A stretch of DNA of 64,000 nucleotides from Nymphaea colorata (lineage: Eukaryota > Streptophyta > Magnoliopsida > Nymphaeales > Nymphaeaceae), in the NCBI RefSeq assembly GCF_008831285.2, contig NC_045149.1, forward strand, positions 5,135,500 through 5,199,499, given 5' to 3'. A model generated the notes under the pieces. The model saw only the letters and a program-made list of their open reading frames with translations. It searched no databases and was not told where the DNA came from. This document shows positions 45,850-57,329 of this stretch, piece by piece. Position 1 is the stretch's first letter; the number at the start of each line of letters is the position of its first letter. Position numbers and translations under genes: made by a program.

Positions 45850-48510
45850 ATTGTGGAGGTACCATGGTGAAGAACTATGGTGATGTGTTTCTTGAAGATT
45901 TGCCCGCATTGCATCCTGTACATGATGTAGAGTTATGGTGAAGAACTATGGTGAAAACAAACATATACCTAAAACTACACTCATATCTAAAGCTCCTTAT
46001 AGATTGGCACTAGTAGAATTGGAAGAGTTAAAGAAATATACTCAAAATTGGGCAAGTAGGGTCTCATTTGACTGAGTGTGTCAACATGTGGTGCACTAAT
46101 TTTATTCATGAACAAGAAAGATGGATCAACATATCTATGCATTGATTTATCGAATGTTGAACTAGGACACAATAAAGAACCAATAGTTGTTTCTTAGAAT
46201 TGAGGCTTTATTTGATAACTAAAAAATGTAAATGTGTTTTCTACTATTGACCTTGTAGATTAAGAAAGAAGACATTCCCAAAATATTTTTTCGCATATGT
46301 TATGGGCATTACAAGCTTCAAGTAATGTCATTCAAATTAACCAATAGACTTGCAGCTTCCATAGACATCATGAACTAGATATTTTATGATTATTTAGACA
46401 ATTTTGTCGCCATGTTCATTGATAATGTGCTATTGTACCGAGAGTGCGAAGCGTCACATGCACTGCACTTTGATCTGGAATTAGAAATATTGAGCCAAAA
46501 TCAACTTTCTTACAAGTACTCTAAGTATGAATTTTGGCTAAATTGGAAGTTTTCATGGTTTGGCTAGTTATATGAAAAGTTTATCCATGATTTCTTGAAG
46601 ATTGCAGCCCGATGACTAAATTGTTGCAATGAGTTTTCAAACCTTAAAGGAAAAATCGACAAGTGGTTCAATTCTAACCTTGTGAAAAGGATAAAAGGTG
46701 TTTGTTGTTTACACTTATGCGTCAGGAATGGGTTATGGGCAGTGCATATGCAGGAAGACAAAAAGATAACAATTAAAATCACATGAGAAGAACTGCCCCA
46801 CTCATGACTTGGAGTTGAGAGACTTAATGTTTGCACTAAGGATGTAGATGCATTATTTCTATGGAGTATTTTAAGGTATTTTTTGTCAATAAGTCTCTTA
46901 ATTATCTATTCTTTTAAAATCAATTGAATCTAAGACAAAGAAGATGACTCGAGTAACTAAAAAATTATGATTTCCAAATAAGGTACAATCCTAAAAGGGC
47001 TAACGTAGTGGCAAATGCACTTGACAGAAAGGCTCATGCAATGGCCTATGGCTACTATAGACGTGGAACCTAATAGAAGACCGTACACAATAGCATCTGA
47101 TGCAGGATGATGGTAAAAAGGTAATGTGTGCTGCATTGATTGGAAACACGTTTTTAGAGGAAATCATTGAGAGGCAAAAGCAGGATGCTAAATATGAAAG
47201 GTTGTTGACTGAAAATCAAAAGTTGTAGCATATTATCAAGATGATGATAGTTCTATATGGTTTAATAATAGGTTATGAGTTTCAAATGATCCATAAGTGA
47301 AAAATAAACTACTGGAGGAAACACACAAGACAAGGCATACATATGAAAAGCAACAAAATATATCAGTATATAAAGAGAAATTTTTGGTGGCAATGAATGA
47401 AGAAAAAAGTTGCAAAATTTGTCTTAGCATGCTTAGTATGCTAGCAAATTATAGTGGAATACCAAGAGCCAAGTGGTTTGATGTAGGAAGAGATCTCTCA
47501 GTGAAAGTGGGAATACATTACAATGAATTTTGTACTAGTGGTGGACTGCTTGACCAAATTTGTGTACTTCTTAGCATTTAGGATTTCACAATCTTTTGAC
47601 AGCTTGATAGGCTTATACATTGAAAACATAGTTAGACTAAATGAAATACTTGAATCAATCATCTCAGATAAGGGTCATATGTTCACATGTAAGTTTTTGG
47701 AAATATTACAAGAAGCATTAGGCACTAAAGTGCATATTATATTTCATTTCCAAACTGATGGACAATTAGAATGAACCATCTAAACATTGGAAGATATGCT
47801 GAGAGCTTGTGTATTACAATAAAATCGTGAATGACACAAGTATGGGATGCTGACAAAATTCACCTATAATAGCAGTTACCAATCTAGTATTGGGATGCCT
47901 CAATTTGAAGCCTTCTATGGTCAACTTTTTAGATCAGCAACTAGTTGGACTGAAATTAGAGACAGCAAGATTGAGGATTCCCTAGTGGTCCAACATTACA
48001 CTGAACAAGTTCACATGATAAAAAAAAAAAGCTTTTGCCTGCCCAAAGTTATCAAAAGAGTTATGCAAAGCAACGCAAAGAGAGTTGGCATTTGACATGG
48101 AAGTTCAGGTATTGGTTTCACCTACTAAAAGTATATTATGGTTTGGAAAAAAGGGAAAACTGAGACAAGATATATTTGCCCATTTGAAGTTTTGGATAAG
48201 ATTGGAAATATTGCATATTGGATTGCACTTCCACCATAAGATAGCCATGTCCATCTAATATTTCATGTGTCAATGTTCTAAATCCTTCACACGTGATAGA
48301 CTATGAAGAAGTAGTTTTGCAGAGGATATGACTATGGAAGAAAATGCCACTTCAGATCGTGGATTGAAAGGAATGTGAATTACGAACAAAGAAGATTTCA
48401 AGTACAAGTCGAATGACAACATCATGGAACCAAAGAATGTACTTGGATCCTTGAAGATGACATGAGGAAGAGTCATCCTTAGTTGTTTGAAAAAGGTATG
48501 CCCGAATTTC
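45850..48510 (+). pseudogene. Gypsy pol (RT, RNase H, integrase), heavily broken
   Basis: Near 45890 is FLEDLPALHP (usually VF.DELPGLPP). Near 46340-46440 is LAASIDIMN then FVAMFIDNVLLY, where the catalytic YIDDIL has become FIDNVL. Integrase blocks run 47290-48090: VVDCLTKFVYFLAF, LYIENIVRLNEILESIISDK, LGTKVHIIFHFQTDGQLE, TLEDMLRACVLQ, YNSSYQSSIGMPQFEAFYGQ. A chromodomain-position tail (VLVSPTKSILWFGKKGKLRQ and beyond) can be followed to about 48500. Dozens of stops; no function is possible. Confidence 0.85.
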
Positions 48511-48530
48511 AGGGACAAAATCTTTTTTAT

Positions 48531-48540
48531 GGAGAAAAGG
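48531..48540 (+). other. Polypurine tract of the gypsy element
   Basis: GGAGAAAAGG directly before the TG of LTR 2, preceded by AATTTCAGGGACAAAATC. That matches the AATTTCGAGGACGAAAT block usually seen before the tract in Tekay/Del-type elements. Confidence 0.75.
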
Positions 48541-49179
48541 TGTGAGGACCTACAATTTCATCCAAGGTGAAATTATATATATGCATGTAAATACATATGG
48601 CTTAAAGATAATAATAAGTAGAGGCAACATATATATAAGATCAGGTGCAATTCCCCTGATCTTCTACAAAGGATTGGAGGTTAGGGTTTGATATAGTAAG
48701 GTCAAGGAGGGAACATGAAGATGAAGGAATCGTTGATGGACATACCTTCAGATGTTGGGAGATCAGGGAATCAGGGATTTGTGATGTCACTTGAGGCTGA
48801 AGCAGAAGCCCTTTCAATCCAACTCCTACCAAATGGATTCATGATGATGCCCCATGTTGGAAGGAAATGGGGATATCGGTAGAAGAAAGGACGGGAGACA
48901 AAGAGAGGGGTTCATAGCAATCAGGGGAAGAAGGGTTTTCCCCATAGGGAGGGAGAACGAGAGCAACAGTGGAAGTGGCACTTGAGAGCTGGAGAGAGTG
49001 AGCAAGAAGAGAGATCATGAGATCGGGGGAGAAAGAGAAAGAGGGAGGGCAAGAGTGAGCAGGAAATGCATCATTCCTTTATGTGTCCTTATTTTTTAAG
49101 GAATCAATGTTGGTTGTATGATGGTGTCAAACCAAACTTCCATCATTTGGTGTCCCTGACGTCATCATTTGTAGTGTCA

Positions 49180-49265
<86 letters not shown>

Positions 49266-50751
49266 CGTTGATAATGAGTATAATATTGTGGTCAATGATA
49301 CACGATGCATTGAAATATCTTTGACAGAAACTAGGTGGAGTTGCAATGCATTTAAGATGTAAGATGTAATCAGATTGTACAAAAACAACTGAACTCATGT
49401 ATTTCATGAAGCATATATACATGTGTGTTAGGTGAAATGATATTGTGGAGGTAGAACTATGCATGAGTAACCAAAACTGTTGAATTGAGAATGTCAGAGG
49501 TCTCTTTGTTATTGGCTTTGTTGATCAATAAATTCCAAAGAAAGTTAGATGTGCAAACAGGACAAGTAGACCAAATCAACCGAAAGTATTGCTCCTTTAT
49601 TATGTTCATGTGTTATTCTTATTTCAAATTCATATTATCATGTCATTTCAACAACCTATATTGGATGATGAAAAATAGTTCCATGATTACCTTATGCTAC
49701 AGCTTGCATAATCCATAATATTACTAAACAAAGCCATCATAATACATAATTGCGGTGCTTTATTGAGGCCGATGTAAATGTTTGTATTGACACAAAACAT
49801 GACGTATAGAGATATTGGGTGTAGCTTGGGTGTTATGTATATTTGTCATGACTGTATATAAATATAAGAATGTGTATGCTTTATAGTCGTCCAAGAGATT
49901 GCTATGCTGAAATTGAATTAGCGCATCAAATCACAGGTTTATGAAGTTATGCCTGGTCGCAACTTTCTTGAAATTTTAGTAGATATCAGATTATAGAGTT
50001 CCTTAGTCCTATTGAATGGGTATAGTGATAAGAAAACACATGTGAAGTTTGAATTGCTTAACAAAGTTACGAGAGATGATTTAGAAGACTGCATGTTCTG
50101 ATATATAGTCTAGAAAATATGATAAAGAGAGTGTAAGACAAATTAGCCTGTCTTTGAAGTAAAGTGAAAGAACATGTCAATGTCATCCTCTTTGATGTAA
50201 TTTTATAATTTCATCCTCCTTGATGCAATTATTTTTATATCGATGCATTTGTTTGTATTATGACATAAGAATATGTACAAAAATATGTACAGTGCTAAAA
50301 TAAGGATCTTGTTGTCTAGGTGAGCATGATGACTAAAATATATGGTACTATGTCATGGAACGTAGCTGTGTGGAAAGTGCCGCGTGAAGAGGCTCGCACA
50401 ATTATTTTTGGAAAGAAACTTGGTATAAACCAGACCATCAAGTCATGGACAAAAACTAGATTGTTTAAATGTGATGTTTAAGGTACTCTTTAAGCTAACC
50501 TTACCGATATGATTTTAAGAATATGTTGATGCAAAACATATTAAGTTTATGAAATTTTTGGACTTTAATAGTGTTTTATAATAAGCAAACATGAATGACT
50601 CTCACATCATCAACATTTTGATAACAAAAAAAAATCCACATTTTTCATAAAAACAACTTGAATCAAAGCATGTTTTAGATCAAAATAGTTTTTAAGATAT
50701 ATTAAGTTTAAAATACTTTTTTAGGGTTTGGTTTTGTCCCTAATCTAATGG

Positions 50752-50801
<50 letters not shown>

Positions 50802-50930
50802 AAATGATTGTTCTCACACATTTTGGTTTGTTATGTACTATCATTACTCAAGTTATGATTATATTATAAAATTAAAATGTTTATTTCTGCTGTTTTGAAA
50901 AAAAAAAGGATAAAAACTTGGGTCGTGACA
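48541..50930 (+). repeat. 3' LTR of the gypsy element (2390 bp)
   Basis: Starts TGTGAGGACC and ends GGTCGTGACA, followed by the target duplication TCTCC. It carries an 83-bp TA microsatellite (49182-49264) and a second one at about 50755-50798. Confidence 0.9.
49182..49264. repeat. TA microsatellite, 83 bp
   Basis: Uninterrupted AT dinucleotides within LTR 2. The open frames reading YIYIYI in this region are products of the repeat. Confidence 0.97.
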
Positions 50931-50935
50931 TCTCC

Positions 50936-52969
50936 TAAAGTTTGTCTTCGTGTTCGAACTAGTGTCCATTTATGCTCTGTATGCCTTGATTCATGATTCA
51001 CTTTTTTTGGATCTCTCTTTCAGTCAGGGTTTAGTACTTATGGGATCCTTATAGAATCTGTTAAAAGTATTCATATGCTTTGTTTTCACCTAGAGAGATC
51101 CTTTACTTTTCAATATTTATCTTATTTAATGTCAGTGACGTACATAGCAACTCATTGTGAGATTCTGTTTAGAGGACAACTGGTTCCCAACTGTGTGTAT
51201 ATTCCCCTTTTATTATTTTAGTTATGTGAGTTTTAAGAGTTTTTTCCTGCATGGCTGTATGATTTCTTAAGTTACTCAGCCATGTAGTCATTGTGCATCC
51301 ATTTTCCTGCTTCGGGATTTTTATTGGTGGTCTCCTTTTAACCGTAATTGCCAGTGGTACCCTCTTGAAGTCTGTCGTCCTCTGTGGTTCACGAACCCCT
51401 GATCCCTACATTTTTGTGATTACAAGTCTTATATTATTTGAATTCAGGATCCTGCTTTTGTCTTTTGCACTGGGTTTGCCTGATCATACTCAGTTTTTTG
51501 TCAAATAAGACATTGTATTCTTTATAGAATTTTTTTTCTTTATGTATGATGTGCATCCTTTTAGTGTTACACTTGTTCCCCTTTTCCATATGCATGTGGC
51601 ATTGTGCCTTTAGTGGTACCTGAGGAGCTCTTCATTACGATGATTCCTATTCATGAACTATGTGTTCCATTGATAACTGAAACTTCTTGTTCTCTATATG
51701 ACTGTATATTTGCATATGGTTTAATTTGAGGGCTAATTAATTCATGTCCTATCCTGTGGGTCTCGGTTTTTGTATTCATTAAGCCGTTGCGAGAACCTAT
51801 GCCTGGTTGCTTATTTATTTGAGTCTGATATTAGATATCAAGTTAATAACATCTGATATCAGCTGTGTGGTGTGAATGCTTCATATATATTCATGTGAGA
51901 GAGACATTCGGCTACAATCAAATGGTTTTAGAAGCCAACACATTAGGCAGACGGGGTGTGCGACAAAGTAGTTTGTGGAGCCCGGCGCTACTATTCCTAG
52001 ACTGCAGTTTCGAGCGAAGAGCTTGCCCGAGTGCACTCCCCGCTCAGTCGCTAAGATTAGGATTTAAAAAAAAAAAAGTGCACGTTTTACCTTTCACAAT
52101 ATAAGTCTTTATCCCAATCTCTCCCAGCATTTCAATGTTATTTCTAACATCCTTTGTACTGTTTTAAATACTCTTAAAGTTTCTTGAAAACATTTCAAAA
52201 TCATTTTTAAAAAATTAACCCCTGAAAGCCATTTTTATGGGTTTCAACAAAAGCAAGGTAGCTGATCCAAGATTGAAATCCAACTTCCCAAACTGGATTA
52301 GATCAAACCCTTAATCCAAATCGTAGGTCCAAATCCAACCGCTTAGACTAGATCAACTTAGACCCATGATCTAGATTATAGATTCAACCCTAACTTCAAT
52401 ACATAGACCAGATCATATTAGACTTTTGATCAAACCCATTTGACCTGTAATCAAATTCCACATATGGTCAGATCTTTTACCCAAATTTTCATCATACATC
52501 CCAGATTCAACCCTTGGCATCAAACCCAGATAAAGGAAATACTCCTTAAAATAGTTCCATGGCAAACTTGTAGTTCCCATAGGATTCTACACAAAATTTT
52601 CACTTATGGATAAACACAAATGTCTACACACAACATGATCTCCCAAGAGATTAGAAGGTAGGTACCTGGACTTGAATGAGCAAAAGTCCACTATAGAAAA
52701 GGTACTATATCTTTAATATTTCCTTAGATGCACCTTGCCATTTTGAAAAGCTTTGATGAACCTTATTTTAATTGAAATCCTTCTTTGGTAATTTGGAAAC
52801 ATGTAGACTAAAATTTCTTTATTTTCAAATTTGTATTTGGATGCTACTTTTCTTGAGTAACCATTGGATTGTTTAAATCATAAGAAGTATATATTTAATT
52901 CTTGGTTTGATTACCTTGGTAAAGGTCCAGGAATGGTCAGACCTTATACAGACAATACAGGTCTCATCT
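50936..52969. other. No gene seen
   Basis: AT-rich sequence. A GC-richer block at about 51945-52075 ends in an A run and might be a short retroelement, but no RNA polymerase III boxes were recognised. 52250-52510 has loosely repeated GATCAAACCC/CCAAATC motifs. Confidence 0.4.
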
Positions 52970-53102
52970 CCCCATTGGTCCCATATTGGGATCAATTGGA
53001 AGAGTTCAGGGACATGATCACTGACAATTGGCTGAGATCCCCTAGGGGGTGCCTGACGATCAGGCTAGTTATGAAGTTGCAAGCAATGAGAGACAAGCTG
53101 TG
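52970..53102 (+). pseudogene. LINE ORF2 fragment (endonuclease-RT linker)
   Basis: VPYWDQLEEFRDMITDNW and IRLVMKLQAMRDKL align with FNYWEQFPQCTKLIADCW and VRFVSKLQLVRDKLREW of the intact LINE at 33738-39577. Only this short part is recognisable and it stops at TGA. Confidence 0.65.
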
Positions 53103-56100
53103 ATAATGAAGCAAGCAAGTTTGGATATTTTAGATTTGCAATATTTGGAATCCAATCAGTTTGGATATTGAATCTATTAATTAGATTTCAGATTTCAGAC
53201 AATTGAATCTGGATTTATAGACATGAACATACAAGTGCAAGCTGACCATTCAGCTGAACACATACTGATTTGGGCTCTCACATCCAATATGTAAGCATTT
53301 CATTTGCATATTTTTAGTAGTTGAAAGACTTTCAATTGGGATATGAACATTTTAATAAATATAATGCACTTGCTATTAGCCAGACCAGCTACTACATACC
53401 ATGGTTGCCAATGATGTTGATAGGCTAGCAGTCTGGATAGAACCAGATCTGACACAAAAGAATTTGCTAATTTATGCCTTTAGTTGATACAGAAAAAAGC
53501 CTAGTGCCTTAGCTAGCTTGCGCAGGTTCGCACGAACTTGACCTAACCTTGATCAACTAGTGCTCGTTAATCAGAAAGATCAGGCTGCTCATTCACACAA
53601 CCAACTAAAAAGTCTGAAGCAACACTATCCAAAAGATCTGTACAGAAAATTATGATTAAATGGCATGAATGAGAAACTCACCATATTAATTCCAAGATGG
53701 AATGTTGTTCTATACACTGGACAAACTAAAATTCATTCATAGAAAGATCAAGCCACTGAATAGCAAAGATGGAAGAACTAACAAAGAATCTTGAAGGATG
53801 AACTTCTTGCAAGACTTTGAAGACCTTGGTGGGGTTTCTCCTGTCCCCGATTGTGTCTCATCTGCAAACAGAGACTTGCTTTTAAGTAATCACAATAATG
53901 AAGCCAATGCTTAAAGTCTCTCTCAGATCTTCATACGTTTAGCAAGATATCTAACTATTAGAAGAACTACATGAATTCCACAAGGGTCAAATACTAGTGA
54001 ATTCCCACGAACCTTGAAGAATATTAATTACTCCAACAACTTGTACTTTAGCTTTTGAATGGTTAATTTTGTGCCGTTTTTTAAGTTAGAACTAATTAAT
54101 TCCAAGTATCCACCTACAATTTCTCTACTCATATAGGAGTTTGGTTGGATTAACACAAATCGACTAGATAATCATGACTTGGTACTTAAGATTCATCTTT
54201 CTCACCATCAGCCCAAAGCAAAGGAGAGACTTTTCTTAACTGAGGATAAGTACTTTTTGGCTTTTGCAATTGTGCATCAGACACTGAAACAGGTAGAATA
54301 CAAAATAATCGTGTTTTTCTCCTTAAATTAAAGCAAAAAAGAAACAGTAGAGATCCCTGGCCAACAGACTGCTGATCGCACAAGGCTTACAGTGGGGGTT
54401 AAAGGGCACCTAGCACGATCCAGACTCTGATCCTAACCGGGATATAAGCATCCTGGAGAAATACAAACTCTGATCGTGATCCATATAGCCCGAACCCTTG
54501 AGCTTGCCTATGATCACCAAACATAAAGGCAATAACACGTCTTAAAGATGGGTTGCAATAACGTTCATTCGGATTTGGTGGAACTGTGAATTGGATTCTG
54601 TATTGGATCCATTTAGGAGATTGGTTTCCTATATATGGTAAGGAAGGAAAACAAGAATGATTAGCTTGGGAACCTGCATGCCATGGCTTTCTCTCTCTCT
54701 CTCTCTTGTTAAGAAAAATCCAAAGCATGCGGAAAATGTCAAGATGTATTAAACTTTTATTCTCAAACTACCAGGCCTTACGGGAAAACAGCACGATGTG
54801 AAAAATCAGAAAACAGAGTGATAGACTTGATCGGCTTGACACCCATTACAATCCCCCCTTTTACTGAACTTTGTATAGATTAATTTTAATTGTAGGTTCT
54901 GTTGACAAAAAATATATATATATTTTGCTCTGGGCACCCACATATTTCTTTCGGTTGCCCATATTATTCATTTAAAATTGTCATAATAATTGGCATGGAC
55001 ATGAATTGAGCCATGGCTTCGTTATGTGAATCCTTGGATTCCATTAGGATTGCACGAAGCGGGTTGGATTTGCTATGAAGGGCTTCGACGTTATCGACTT
55101 GTAGTACTTTGGGACTCGTCCAATTTCAGAACGACCTTCAATGTATTTAGCTGTCTCGGATCCGAACCCTTTGCAGTTTTTCACATCTCTGGCTTCACCT
55201 CGGCTTGTCGAGAAGGCAGCACGGGTTCTACATTAAAAAGAGAAGGGAGAAAACGTTTATTCAAGCAAATGAAAGGCCCATTTTTTCACATTGAGGAAAG
55301 GAGAAATGAAGAACTGAACAAGTTCAAGATTTGTTAGTTAAGCCCATGTTAATAATGAGAATCGAATGGAAGGTGTTGGATGGTAGGTGCGACGCTGCCG
55401 CCAGTGAACAGTACCTGTGGCCGGCGGTGTTCTCCTAGGTGAACTGGGGACACCTGGAAGTCGGGGACGTCCCGGCGGTAATCCTCTTGACCAAGGGCGT
55501 CCAGGGGCAGAGGGAGGCCTTTCATGCGACGCCACTGCTTTGAAGAAAAATAACGACGGAAACTGTTACTGTTTGTTTGCTTGTGTTCATATGTACATAA
55601 GAAATGAGTAAAATCAGTTTCAAAATGAAACTCAACTTTTAAACCCCCTTTTAAGATTTCACTAATCTGAAAGTAGAGAAATGGTTGTGAAGAGGGAAAA
55701 ACGAAAAAAAAAAAAAAAGAGAGAGAGAGAGAGAAAGTGAGAGAAAAAAAAAAGAGTTGGACAAGCTAACCCTCTCTTTCTCCCTGTTTTCATTGTCCCA
55801 AAATCTATATCTCTAAAAGGTTGAAACTTGAAAGAACAATCGTAGAGGTAATTTACATGTATGAAGCGTATAAATCAACAAAATATCATGTTTCTTGGAG
55901 ATGTACTTCACAAATTGATCTTACAATATTATAAATTTCATATATACATATCAAAAAAACCTTGTTTGTTATTCATTTATAATGTTTCCAAAAAATGTAA
56001 ACAGTTTTACAATGAAAATTTTATGTTTGTACGTCAAATGAACTTAAATCAGATGACTCACATATAAACAAATGTTGGTAGCTGCCAACTCACCAATATA

Positions 56101-56590
56101 ACTATCATTGTCTTTTCAAGTGAGTTATTTGGTATGTGTTTATTTATGAGTTATCTAATTACATTGATGGGATGTCCCATGGTGGTGCATACAAGCACTA
56201 TATATACACACTGACACACAGAGAGAGAAACGCACGTGCACAGTTTTGAAATATGAGCATTTGTGTGCACTTACCAGTTACCACTGCTCGATCATCTTAG
56301 AACAGCTGTTATCGACTGTCACTTAAATGGAAGTTGTTGACCAGACAGAACGACTGCCATCCAACCACTGGGAGAAAAGTTCTTTACTAATAAATAAAAA
56401 ATAACACGTTAAATTTATTTAAAAGCACCTTCAGCTCTTTTATATATGTAGTTCAGAGGGGTGTTATGTAGCATATTTCATTTTGGAATATCTCGACTAC
56501 ATCTTCTAAAATTCCAATTGGTTTCTTTTACTTTTTTTGTTTAAAAATTGTTAACACACATCTTTCTCATCAGATCTTAATGGTTTAAGC
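53103..56590. other. Intergenic, no gene seen
   Basis: AT-rich with GC-richer islands at about 55030-55260 and 55380-55530 that open frames in both directions but show no domain or splice context. A GA microsatellite lies at about 55719-55735. Confidence 0.4.
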
Positions 56591-56962
56591 TTACGAAAAT
56601 GTTTGAAAACAGCTTAAAATTTTGGAATTATGGCTTGAAAGCAGGGATGGGAACCGGTGGAACTTGAGACAGCTAGATACATCTGCAGCCGCATTGAAAT
56701 GGACCGGGTACAACAAAACAATGGCGAATATCATACCACATTCCGCAACCCCATTTGAAATTTTGACAGGTATCAGCAGACCAAATGATCCCTCTCTCTC
56801 TCTCTCTCTCAGCAATATATACATCTCATCAACAAGGTTGAAGTTGATACCTGTTGGGGTCTCTAACATATTATGACAGGTATGATCACATGGATAAGGG
56901 CAATCGGTTGCCTTTATGGTTCCCCTCTCAAAATACCAATCTCCAACAGCCTCAGCAATGGT
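56591..56962 (-). CDS. Pectin acetylesterase last exon with a run-on C-terminus
   Basis: Acceptor ATGTCTCCAG|ACC. Codons 1-31 read [20 protein letters not shown] and [11 protein letters not shown], the normal end of the family. The frame then continues as [20 protein letters not shown], an Arg/Glu run from a CT microsatellite and further sequence to a stop at 56591. A possible donor (CCAACAG|GTATCAAC near 56840) could remove most of the extension, so the true end is uncertain. Confidence 0.75.
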   Translation of the reverse strand, partial: TIAEAVGDWYFERGTIKATDCPYPCDHTCHNMLETPTGINFNLVDEMYILLREREREGSFGLLIPVKISNGVAECGMIFAIVLLYPVHFNAAADVSSCLKFHRFPSLLSSHNSKILSCFQTFS

Positions 56963-57282
56963 CTGGAGACATAATTAAGCTTGACAAGTTATTAGGTGAA
57001 GATATTAGTATACAAAAATAGCACAAAACATGTTAACATTTAAAGCAGATGCTATCAAGTGCAAAACTGAACTGTCTATCCAGTGGAACAAGTATATCAG
57101 TACTAAACCCACCAAGACTGATGGTCTATTTTACAAAGCACAGCTAAATCAAGAAAATTCATGAAATCAAGGACATATGAAGGGCGGTAACTTCTAAAGC
57201 ACCACTCGTATGTTAAGACAACAGAATAACATATCAAGTTCAGTGCCGAATGAAAACCACTATACTGATTGAGCAGAAAGTG

Positions 57283-57329
<47 letters not shown>

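Larger units (their letters stand above)
41651..50930 (+). mobile_element. Complete but decayed Ty3/gypsy element, chromovirus-like (9.28 kb)
   Basis: Two related LTRs flank gag, reverse transcriptase, RNase H and integrase remnants in gypsy order (integrase last). There is a 5-bp target duplication TCTCC (41646-41650 and 50931-50935), a Met-tRNA primer-binding site after LTR 1 and a purine tract before LTR 2. The LTRs are clearly diverged and unequal in length (3301 and 2390 bp), so the insertion is old. Confidence 0.9.

Noticed and set aside
49066-49464. Frames with long YIYIYI runs on both strands
   Set aside because: Produced by an 83-bp TA microsatellite within an LTR.
51293-51508. 71-codon hydrophobic plus-strand frame
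   Set aside because: No domain, promoter or splice context; AT-rich intergenic sequence easily gives such frames.
51945-52075. Possible SINE ending in an A run
   Set aside because: No convincing internal A and B boxes and no flanking duplication could be found.
55338-55535. Pro/Arg-rich minus-strand frame
   Set aside because: Follows from local GC richness; no family match and no gene context.
56622-56876. Plus-strand frame with a PFEILTG piece resembling an integrase block
   Set aside because: It is antisense to the pectin acetylesterase last exon region, with no neighbouring retroelement domains, so the resemblance is most likely chance.
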